This document shows, one piece after another, positions 1-5,545 of a stretch of 5,545 nucleotides of DNA. The notes beneath the pieces are model-generated. The model saw only the letters and a list, made by a program, of their open reading frames with translations, made no database searches and was not told the origin of the DNA. The stretch comes from JANXLS01 sp038227045. Its GTDB lineage: Bacteria; Planctomycetota; SZUA-567; H5-PLA8. Made by a program: the position numbers and the translations under genes. The stretch spans positions 1 to 5,545 of the forward strand of contig JBBRQD010000214.1 in the NCBI GenBank assembly GCA_038227045.1, written 5' to 3'. Within the stretch, counting starts at the first letter, position 1, and every line of letters starts with the position of its first letter.

Positions 1-29
1 AACGGCACAACATTCGTAACCTGACTCAT
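1..29 (-). CDS. Possible start of a gene running off the left edge
   Basis: A minus-strand ATG at 29-27 opens a frame with no stop to the window edge, reading MSQVTNVVP. It is preceded by an AAGGA Shine-Dalgarno-like sequence (complement of 38-42), about 8 nt from the ATG. It lies in the same orientation as the three upstream ORFs, about 110 bp past the end of the small HEAT-like ORF. Nine residues are too few to recognise a family, so the call rests only on the start codon, the ribosome-binding site and the shared orientation. It could be a chance open stretch. Confidence 0.35.
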
Positions 30-43
30 GTGGCGTATCCTTT

Positions 44-62
44 CTGGCCCGCTGTGGGCCGG
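44..62 (+). other. Short GC-rich inverted repeat
   Basis: GGCCC at 46-50 and GGGCC at 56-60 form a perfect 5-bp stem with a 5-nt loop. It extends to 7 bp (one G-U wobble) if read as plus-strand RNA. No T-run follows on either strand, so it is not a convincing intrinsic terminator. On the minus strand it sits just upstream of the AAGGA site of the possible gene starting at position 29, where it could affect ribosome access. Chance is also possible at this length. Confidence 0.3.
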
Positions 63-137
63 TTGGTAATCTTGATTCGATCACCAAGGATATGCCGCAC
101 TTTTCAATTTCGCTCATCCACAACTTTTGACAATATC

Positions 138-362
138 TCACTCTTGGTATGGTTCATAAGTGAATGGTGGATAACGCGACGTAAGTCGAAGAAGGGTAAC
201 CCGTGACAGAGCACTTTTTTTAGCGCGGTCGTCGAGCGCCTTCAACAAAAACGGAAGCGCTTTGGGACCCAGCTCGACAAGTTCCCGAAGAGTCTTCGAC
301 AGTTTCAGCTTGTGGTCCGTCAATAGCTGCGTCCCCGCTTCCATCTGTCCATCGATGGGCAT
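138..362 (-). CDS. Small HEAT-like hypothetical protein, possibly a gene remnant
   Basis: This 74-codon ORF starts at ATG 362-360, and an in-frame TAA lies five codons upstream. Residues about 24-46 (LRELVELGPKALPFLLKALD) have the helix-turn-helix pattern of a HEAT/ARM-type repeat: spaced leucines, a G-P-K-A-L-P turn and a following amphipathic helix. Similar 'LGPKALPxLLxAL' segments occur, as I recall, near the N-terminus of larger planctomycete hypothetical proteins. The last 25 residues (after DDRAKKSALS) lose that character and end in YPPFTYEPYQE, so the ORF may be a truncated or frameshifted 5' fragment of a longer gene. A run of seven A residues on the coding strand lies exactly where the repeat pattern breaks. 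The Shine-Dalgarno is weak (GGGG at best). It sits 37 bp after the beta-helix gene with no terminator between, so it could be co-transcribed. Function unknown. Confidence 0.4.
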   Translation of the reverse strand: MPIDGQMEAGTQLLTDHKLKLSKTLRELVELGPKALPFLLKALDDRAKKSALSRVTLLRLTSRYPPFTYEPYQE

Positions 363-399
363 TTCGGCCCCAGCTTAACAACCGGAACGTTTTCGCTCA

Positions 400-2082
400 T
401 TAAGGAGGGCCACTCACGCTACCGGCTGGTATGAACTCCGCTTTAACTCCATACACAAACGGCCGAGCCCCAGTCTGGTGAGCACCCATATCCGGCGCAC
501 TCGTGACGCCCTCGCTGAAATTGGGAAGGTACTCGCCCTTTTTTAGGCCCGGGCTGCCTTCGGCCTGTTGGAAGTTGCCCGTCTTGGTTTCAAATGAGAA
601 TCCCGCGCCGGGGACATACTGCGGTACGCCCGGAACTCCGTGTTTTTCCTGATTGGCTGGATACTTCGCCGCGGAGAGCAGGTCATAGTCAAAATCATTA
701 TCGACGCTGCTCTTTTTCTCCGTGGAAATGCAACGCGTGTCCGTAGACCTGACGTGCAGGATATTGTTGCGGGTGACGCAGTGCTTGATAATGCGATCCG
801 GTCCGCCCAGCGCGTTGGCGCCTTCGTCCTTGGGCTGGAGAATTGTGTTATTGAAAACGTACATGTGTCCGGTCATCCAGTGTTCGCCGTCCGCGTAGCC
901 CATCTTCATGAAATTCCCGTGTGTCAGATCCCACTTGCTGCCGGGAGGACTATACGATCGCCCGCCAACGTTGCGCCAGATATACAAGGGGCCGATGGAC
1001 GTAGCCGCATTGGCGATCGTCATCATGGTGTTTTCGATGTAGTTATTGAAGACGCGGACATTCTGCCCTCCCCCTTCGGCTTCAATGCCGTCGTCCCAGC
1101 AATTGGCGACGTAGTTACAATAAATGTCGCTGTCGGCTCCCGGAAAGCCGCGAAAACTCCCATTCTGCCCGGCACCCATGACATCGTTGAAGTAATGCTT
1201 ATCGTCCGACCAGCATTCATTGTAGCGGATCACGTGGTTGCCTTCAGACTCCCAGAATACCACGGTTTGCGGCCCGGCCGGGTGGCGGGACCTATTGTGG
1301 TCTTCGGCCCAACTGTTGGAATTCCACGAGGGATGATGAAGCTTGCAGCGTTGAATCACTACGGCGCGAAGGTCTTTATTATTGCTAAAAACGGCACCCT
1401 GGTAATCAACGCCGAATCCTTTCTCATCTTCGCTGCCCCATTTGCTGACGTCACAGTCTTCAATGACGATGTGATGCCCCTTCATGATCCGGATGCCGTG
1501 CTGTTTTACGTTTTTGATCGTGAATCCGCGCAGGATGACGAACTGCGCGTCCACGGCAATGCCGAGATCGGACGTATTGTTGCAGTCGATAACGCAGCCG
1601 GTGCCGTCATAAAGCAAATACCCGTCTGGGGTGCCAGACTTGCTCGCGGCAAAGGTCTTGCTCTGATTCTCAACTTTGATCGTGGAGGCCACCGGAAATT
1701 TCTCGCTCCATGTGGCGGCTTTCAGAGACGAGCGAATTTCCGTGTCTTGCAGAGTAAGTTCAATTTCGTAGCTGGTGCCGGGCTTCAAATTGACGAGGCT
1801 GCCACGGTAGTCGCCCTTGCATTCCGGCGTTTTAATGGCGTTGTAGCGCAATGGGAATCCGTCGCGCCAAGTGCCCTGCGGCACCGCGCGGAACTTCACC
1901 GCTACATTCTTTCCCGCCGCACCATTTTCAGGAGACCAATACAGACTAATACAGTGAAACGTGGAGATGCTGACAACCTGAACTTTGGAAGTGTTGGCGG
2001 GTGCGTCCTCGGCCTTGAGCGCCAATACAGACGTCATGAGCACGCTAGTCAGGAGCAGATCACACAGCATTTTTTTCTCCAC
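400..2082 (-). CDS. Secreted FN3-like / right-handed beta-helix protein
   Basis: The predicted product is an exported protein of 560 residues. I chose the GTG at 2082-2080 because it gives a normal signal peptide (MEKK, then a hydrophobic core to about residue 20, cleavage near LKA/EDA at about 24) and has GAGG six bases upstream. The ATG four codons later (2070-2068, GGAG six bases upstream) is the alternative, but its N-region would lack positive charge. Residues about 32-130 resemble a fibronectin type III domain, with the typical LKPGTSYEIEL segment at 99-109. Residues about 160-450 carry repeated short beta-strand rungs (FVILRGFTIKNV, HHIVIEDCDVSKW, LRAVVIQRCKLHH, QNVRVFNNYIEN) typical of right-handed parallel beta-helices (Beta_helix family, as in many polysaccharide lyases and hydrolases). 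An acidic WDDGIEAEGG segment falls at about 329-338. The tail has the SPG...PDMGAHQ ending common in such proteins. A polysaccharide-directed role outside the cytoplasm is inferred. The catalytic class, if any, cannot be assigned. Eight bases separate it from the upstream FHA gene. Confidence 0.85.
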   Translation of the reverse strand: MEKKMLCDLLLTSVLMTSVLALKAEDAPANTSKVQVVSISTFHCISLYWSPENGAAGKNVAVKFRAVPQGTWRDGFPLRYNAIKTPECKGDYRGSLVNLKPGTSYEIELTLQDTEIRSSLKAATWSEKFPVASTIKVENQSKTFAASKSGTPDGYLLYDGTGCVIDCNNTSDLGIAVDAQFVILRGFTIKNVKQHGIRIMKGHHIVIEDCDVSKWGSEDEKGFGVDYQGAVFSNNKDLRAVVIQRCKLHHPSWNSNSWAEDHNRSRHPAGPQTVVFWESEGNHVIRYNECWSDDKHYFNDVMGAGQNGSFRGFPGADSDIYCNYVANCWDDGIEAEGGGQNVRVFNNYIENTMMTIANAATSIGPLYIWRNVGGRSYSPPGSKWDLTHGNFMKMGYADGEHWMTGHMYVFNNTILQPKDEGANALGGPDRIIKHCVTRNNILHVRSTDTRCISTEKKSSVDNDFDYDLLSAAKYPANQEKHGVPGVPQYVPGAGFSFETKTGNFQQAEGSPGLKKGEYLPNFSEGVTSAPDMGAHQTGARPFVYGVKAEFIPAGSVSGPP

Positions 2083-2093
2083 CGCCGCCCTCA
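2080..2093 (-). promoter_or_regulatory. Translational coupling site between the FHA and beta-helix genes
   Basis: On the minus strand the FHA gene's stop TGA (2093-2091) runs directly into GGG, giving a GAGGG Shine-Dalgarno-like sequence that overlaps the stop codon. It is followed by the GTG start at 2082-2080. A second site, GGAG (complement of 2077-2080), serves the alternative ATG at 2070. Ribosomes terminating on the FHA message would be positioned to reinitiate here. There is no room for a terminator or an independent promoter, so the two genes are expected to share one transcript. Confidence 0.6.
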
Positions 2094-4946
2094 CTGCCCC
2101 GCCTTCCTCTTCCACTCCTCCAACAGCGCCTGAATCTCCTTTAAATCCGCTCTATTCGCTTTGAATTCAGGATCGGATTCGATCAGTTTAATGGCTTCCG
2201 TGTATTTCTTCTGCGCGGCGTAGTTCTTGGTGATCGCGCGCAAATTGTCCTGAATCACGTTGATGTCTTTCTGGCGCTTGAACGCGGCGGCGGCTTTGGG
2301 CAGCAGTTCCTTTGCTTTTTCCGCGACTTTGGTCGTGGCCAGCGCGGGGTTTTCCAGGATGCTTTTTTGCAGAATGGCGACCGTCACTTCGAAATTGCCG
2401 GCTTCGAAATTCTTCTGCGCCGATGCGTACGACTCCTCAGCCTTTTTCTCCGCGTCGACATTCAGCACTTTGCCGCCGATCGAATCGATCAGAGCCAGAA
2501 TATCCGCCAGTGCGGGGGCATTTTCGCTGTTTTTCCAAACTTCTGCGTGCCGTTGATGCGTCTGACGCGCTTTGTCGACCAATTCGGCGGTGGGCGTGTT
2601 TTGCAGTATTGAGAGCAGGCGGTTGAGCTCGTCTTGCGCCGTTTTCCACGCCGTGTCCTTCACCGCGGCGATCTTGGCGGCTTCGTCTTTCGCTTCGGGA
2701 AAACGCGCGTTGTATTTTTCGGAGAATGCTTTCAATTTCGATTCGACCGTGCCCCATTCCTTGGCGTCGGCCAGCTTCTTGATGTCGGCCGCCACCGCGA
2801 GCATCTCCTGTTTTTGCGCCACGTCTTCGGGCGCCATCGAAATCAACAACTCGCTCTCGAAACGGATTTCAACCAGCCGGCGCTTGCCTTCGCGCTTCAA
2901 GCGGATCGCGGCGGGCTTGTCCTTGTTGAAGACCAGATCGAACTGCGGCGCTTTGCCCGCGTTGAAAAGCGCGCTCTTGACCCCGGTCTCCTCTTTGTCT
3001 TCCGTGCCCAGCACGCGACTGATCGTGCCGTCGGCTTTGGCGATTTCGATGTCGCCCTGTCCCGCATTTCCGGCAATGAAAAATCGCAGCACCGCCTTGC
3101 TCGTCGTATCCGAGGACAAATCCAGCGACGCGCTCAGATCGACGCCCGACGCGCCGGGCTTTGCCGCGATCGTAAAATTGGCGAAATCCTGTTGCGCGAA
3201 ATCGAAGATCTTGCCTTCGTATCCGGCCGAGTTGGACTCGCCCCCTTTAGTGACGGTCAGCGTGGGCTTGAAGGCGGACGATAGATCGCTGGCGGCTTTG
3301 TTCTCGACGGCTTCGAGCCGCAGCGTGCCGTCTTCCAGCACCGCCTTGCCTTGCGACGCGACGCTGAATGCGCCCTTCGCGCCCTCGAATTGCAGCACGA
3401 TGCCGTTGTTTTTGACGCTCGGCGCGCGTTGCGCGGCGGTGCCCGTTTTTTCTCTGAAGCTCACGTCATCGAAGCATGATTTGCCGTTCTTGCCTTGAAC
3501 GAAAACGCCGACGCGCGCGTGGCTGGCCCAGACTGGCGGCGTGACGGTCGCCGATTTGGCTTCCTTGCCCCACCCTTGCTGGCCTTTCAGCACGATTGGA
3601 TTTTCAACGAGGCTGCGTTCGCCGCCCACCCAGGTGACCCGCATGCCGTAGATGCCATCGTCGTCGTTGCGCATCCAGGCGCTGAGTTCGTATGCTTTGT
3701 TGGGATCGATGGCAAGCGGGTCGCGCGTTTCGACAACCGTGGGCTTGAGCAGCGACTTCGCGCCGCCTTTGCTGATTTGCAAGCCGTGCTTCTGCGCCTC
3801 CGGTTTTTCGCCGGGATGCTCCGCCTCGGCGGTGACGCTGATCGCGGCTTCCGGCGAGCCTTTCTGAACTTGAAACTCTTTCGGATAACTTTCATCATCC
3901 ACGTCCAAGTCGAACCCGCTGTTGAGAACAAGATTCACCGACGGCTTTGCCGGAATGGCGTCCGTGGTGCCGACTTTCGTTGGACCTTCGCCACCGCGTT
4001 TCATGAGCGCCGGAACGAGCCAGACGCTCAAGCCGATTCCGGCGAGCACCGCGACTGCCCCGCCAATTTTCAAGCCCCACCCCGAGCCGCCGCTGCCTCC
4101 ACCGTACGCGCTTGCGGCGTTCGCCGACGCGTTGATCTGCGCGTCGAGTTTCTGCGCGTCGATCGCAACCGTGCCGAATGCCGGATCGTCTTCCTCCACG
4201 GTTTCGCCGATGTTTTGAAACTCCAGCAGCGTCTTGCCGATTTTGATCTGCATGCCCGGCTTCAACGGCGCTTTGATGACCTTTTCGAATTCGGATCTGT
4301 TCTTGGGCTTGACGCGCGTGCCATTCGTCGAACCGAGATCGGCGACGACGTAGCCCATCGGCTCGCGGGCGACTTCGGCGTGATAGTTGGATGCGGCTTC
4401 GTCGTCGACTTGAATGGTGTTGCTGGCATGGCGGCCGAGCGTGAGCGGATCGCGGCCCAGTTCGAAAATCTTTCCCGGCGATGTGCCTTCGATAACGCGC
4501 AGAACGTAAAGCGGGCCGCCTATGCGCGTCGGGGGTTTGTTGTCATCGACGCGCGTCGGCACCGTTTTATCGTTGAGCATTGTAACTTTGTTATTGGTTT
4601 CAAGCTCGACAAGGGGGTCATTGGTGACCGCGGGCGGCAGATTGGAACCGGTCCCGTCGTCGGCGTTGAACTTCAGCGCGACTTTTCCGACGCTGACGAC
4701 GTCGCCGGTGCACAGTTGTGTCGGAATTGAAAGTTTCGAGCCATTCAGCCGCGTGCCGTTGGTCGAGCCCATGTCGACGACATAGAAACCGCCGTCGCGG
4801 CGTTCGATTTTGAAATGCTGGCGGCTGGATTTATCGTCGTTAATTTGAATCGTATTCGTCGACGCGCGCCCGGCCATCGTAACCAGATCGGTCAGAATAT
4901 ATGCGCGCTCGCGCCCGGATTCGTCTTTGATAGTCAGCTTGGCCAT
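2091..4946 (-). CDS. Double-FHA membrane protein with CBM-like and helical C-terminal regions
   Basis: This 951-residue protein starts at ATG 4946-4944, chosen over an in-frame ATG 12 codons upstream because GGGGAG lies five bases before it and the FHA fold begins at once (MAKLTIKDE). FHA domain 1 spans about 3-94 with GR (26-27), SRQH (41-44) and GSTNGT (60-65). FHA domain 2 spans about 147-245 with GR (171-172), SNYH (186-189) and GSTNGT (205-210). The key phosphothreonine-binding Arg, Ser, His and Asn are present in both, although the usual Arg after Ser is Asn in the second. A Thr/Pro-containing linker lies at 122-144. A YGGGSGGSG linker (281-289) leads into one transmembrane helix at about 293-315. 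Residues about 338-500 begin NLVLNSGFD and end CFDDVSF, the hallmarks of CBM4/9-like jelly-roll modules. Residues about 511-705 are beta-rich and unassigned. Residues about 706-951 are Lys/Ala/Glu-rich helices with TPR-like stretches (840-868, 909-931). FHA domains bind phosphothreonine made by Ser/Thr kinases, so the N-terminus should be cytoplasmic and the C-terminus periplasmic. The KR directly after the helix argues slightly against that topology. No kinase is encoded in the window. Confidence 0.88.
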   Translation of the reverse strand: MAKLTIKDESGRERAYILTDLVTMAGRASTNTIQINDDKSSRQHFKIERRDGGFYVVDMGSTNGTRLNGSKLSIPTQLCTGDVVSVGKVALKFNADDGTGSNLPPAVTNDPLVELETNNKVTMLNDKTVPTRVDDNKPPTRIGGPLYVLRVIEGTSPGKIFELGRDPLTLGRHASNTIQVDDEAASNYHAEVAREPMGYVVADLGSTNGTRVKPKNRSEFEKVIKAPLKPGMQIKIGKTLLEFQNIGETVEEDDPAFGTVAIDAQKLDAQINASANAASAYGGGSGGSGWGLKIGGAVAVLAGIGLSVWLVPALMKRGGEGPTKVGTTDAIPAKPSVNLVLNSGFDLDVDDESYPKEFQVQKGSPEAAISVTAEAEHPGEKPEAQKHGLQISKGGAKSLLKPTVVETRDPLAIDPNKAYELSAWMRNDDDGIYGMRVTWVGGERSLVENPIVLKGQQGWGKEAKSATVTPPVWASHARVGVFVQGKNGKSCFDDVSFREKTGTAAQRAPSVKNNGIVLQFEGAKGAFSVASQGKAVLEDGTLRLEAVENKAASDLSSAFKPTLTVTKGGESNSAGYEGKIFDFAQQDFANFTIAAKPGASGVDLSASLDLSSDTTSKAVLRFFIAGNAGQGDIEIAKADGTISRVLGTEDKEETGVKSALFNAGKAPQFDLVFNKDKPAAIRLKREGKRRLVEIRFESELLISMAPEDVAQKQEMLAVAADIKKLADAKEWGTVESKLKAFSEKYNARFPEAKDEAAKIAAVKDTAWKTAQDELNRLLSILQNTPTAELVDKARQTHQRHAEVWKNSENAPALADILALIDSIGGKVLNVDAEKKAEESYASAQKNFEAGNFEVTVAILQKSILENPALATTKVAEKAKELLPKAAAAFKRQKDINVIQDNLRAITKNYAAQKKYTEAIKLIESDPEFKANRADLKEIQALLEEWKRKAGQ

Positions 4947-4951
4947 TCCAA

Positions 4952-4957
4952 CTCCCC
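4952..4957 (-). promoter_or_regulatory. Shine-Dalgarno site of the FHA gene
   Basis: The minus strand reads GGGGAG, five bases before the ATG at 4946-4944. This decides the start: the longer frame beginning at 4982 has no comparable site and would only add MLFYGENYRGVG ahead of the FHA fold. Confidence 0.7.
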
Positions 4958-5036
4958 GATAATTTTCGCCATAAAATAACATTTCAATGACGAACGCGCC
5001 ACGAATTTACTGCGAATCAATTGGAGTGCGTGGCTT
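4958..5036 (-). other. Leader and presumed promoter region of the FHA gene
   Basis: About 80 bp separate the palindromic element from the ribosome-binding site. The stretch is AT-richer than the genes. Minus-strand TTGATT (complement of 5017-5022) and an AT-rich TTATTTTATG near 4970-4979 are the only promoter-like pieces, and they are not at standard spacing. I cannot assign -35/-10 boxes. If the promoter lies further upstream, the transcript would carry the hairpin element in its 5' leader. Confidence 0.3.
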
Positions 5037-5038
5037 TA

Positions 5039-5200
5039 GAGAGTGTTTCAAAACCGAACGCGAGCGGGAAACGAGCGATTTTTGTTCGGATCGAGGCGCG
5101 AACTTCATGCGCTATCCAGAGGAGATAACGCTTGAAGTTCGCAACGAAGAACCGGACTAAAAGCGCCGTTTTACGCCGCGTTCGGTTTTGAAACACTCTC
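5039..5200. repeat. Complete palindromic MITE-like element, copy 1
   Basis: This 162-bp non-coding element has perfect 24-bp terminal inverted repeats (left 5039-5062, starting GAGAGTGTTTCAAAACCG; right 5177-5200). It is flanked directly by TA at 5037-5038 and 5201-5202, the target duplication typical of IS630/Tc1-mariner elements. Inside is a second inverted repeat: GCGAACTTCATGCG... pairs with ...CGCTTGAAGTTCGC (about 5097-5141), 19 bp with two mismatches around a 7-nt loop. The segments between the outer and inner arms also pair in part, for example TTGTTCGG against CCGGAC, so the whole element can fold as one long imperfect hairpin. It has no ORF of note and is presumably mobilised in trans. 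It lies 92 bp upstream of the FHA start codon. A transcribed structural or REP-like role is the alternative reading. Confidence 0.85.
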
Positions 5201-5202
5201 TA

Positions 5203-5389
5203 TAAATTGTAAAAAGGGACTTTAACACCATGGCGCAAAGACACGAAGAGAAATAAAGCGAATCGTTATTTTCACTCACAAATAAGGCTGCATACTCCGA
5301 ACTCAAATTGCGCAAATCCCTGCCATTGACGGATCGGTAGCCCCCTTCTACATTATCTCGTCTGTCCTTTCGCGTCTCGCGACACTAAT
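5203..5389. other. Non-coding spacer between the two palindromic elements
   Basis: No ORF, tRNA or terminator is visible. The left part (5220-5257) contains TTTAACACCATGGCGCAAAG followed by ACACGAAGAGAAATAAAG. This resembles the 'caaagacacgaag' type of interspersed sequence I recall from several environmental bacterial genomes. That likeness is from memory and not verified. The ATG inside it does not open a frame of useful length. The rest is unremarkable. Confidence 0.35.
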
Positions 5390-5391
5390 TA

Positions 5392-5545
5392 GAGAGTATT
5401 TCAAAACCGGGCGCGAGCGGAAAACGAGCGATTTTTGTTCGGATCGAGGCGCGAACTTCATGCGCTATCCAGAGGAGATAACGCTTGAAGTTCGCAACGA
5501 AGAGCCGGACAAAAAGCGCCGTTTTACGCCGCGTTCGGTTTTGAA
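5392..5545. repeat. Palindromic MITE-like element, copy 2, cut by the window edge
   Basis: This is a direct-orientation copy of the element at 5039-5200. It is preceded by TA at 5390-5391 and stops at the window edge, about 8 bp before its expected right end. Over the 154 shared positions it has six substitutions and no indels (element positions 7, 19, 20, 30, 113 and 120). The central 82 positions (31-112) are identical. Its left terminal repeat carries three of the six changes, while its right terminal repeat matches copy 1 as far as it is visible. The near-identity suggests recent insertion of both copies, or copying of one from the other. Confidence 0.85.

Noticed and set aside
127..153. 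TTGACA...TATGGT promoter-like pair on the plus strand
   Set aside because: The spacer is only 15 bp and no plus-strand gene follows, so it is probably chance.
363..399. Intrinsic terminator after the beta-helix gene
   Set aside because: No GC-rich stem followed by a T-run is present on the minus strand between the two genes.
640..2133. 497-codon open frame on the plus strand
   Set aside because: It lies entirely opposite the beta-helix gene, which has a signal peptide and recognisable fold. The plus-strand product has no recognisable domain and looks like an antisense shadow.
2572..3498. 308-codon open frame on the plus strand
   Set aside because: It is a shadow of the C-terminal half of the FHA protein. 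Its Ser/Ala-rich translation has no fold signal.
3495..4730. 411-codon open frame on the plus strand
   Set aside because: It is opposite the FHA and CBM-like regions. The Arg/Ala/Phe/Asp-rich product without domain features is typical of the complement of a GC-rich coding sequence.
4947..4982. Upstream ATG extending the FHA protein by 12 residues
   Set aside because: There is no ribosome-binding site at 4982, whereas GGGGAG sits correctly before the ATG at 4946, where the FHA fold begins.
5039..5545. CRISPR array
   Set aside because: There are only two copies, each about 160 bp and palindromic, and the single spacer is 190 bp. This does not match CRISPR repeat or spacer sizes.

Overview
The window reads almost entirely on the minus strand and looks like part of a moderate-GC, Gram-negative bacterial chromosome. 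The gene content is a membrane-anchored double-FHA protein followed by a secreted FN3/right-handed beta-helix protein, plus a HEAT-like fragment of a type I associate with planctomycete genomes. This suggests Planctomycetota or a neighbouring phylum (other PVC, Sumerlaeota or Hydrogenedentota-like lineages). No phylogenetic marker gene is present, so this is an impression only.

Layout in the direction of transcription (right to left). At 5392-5545 and 5039-5200 lie two near-identical copies (148 of 154 shared positions) of a ~162-bp palindromic, non-coding element. The complete copy has perfect 24-bp terminal inverted repeats and TA on both sides, like an IS630/Tc1-mariner-type MITE. The 190-bp spacer between the copies is non-coding. 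About 90 bp after the complete element comes a 951-residue protein (4946-2091): two FHA domains, a Gly-rich linker, one transmembrane helix, a carbohydrate-binding-like beta-sandwich, a second beta-rich segment and a helical TPR-like tail. Its stop codon overlaps the likely Shine-Dalgarno sequence of the next gene (2082-400), a 560-residue exported protein with an FN3-like domain and a right-handed parallel beta-helix. A 74-codon HEAT-like ORF (362-138), possibly a gene remnant, follows after 37 bp. Another minus-strand gene may start at position 29 and run off the left edge.

The FHA and beta-helix genes almost certainly form a translationally coupled pair. The inferred theme is a phosphothreonine-reading membrane protein with an extracytoplasmic glycan-binding-like region, made together with a secreted polysaccharide-active or polysaccharide-binding beta-helix protein. 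No substrate can be named from sequence alone. The most unusual structure is the pair of palindromic elements: most differences between the copies keep or improve base pairing of a plus-strand RNA hairpin.
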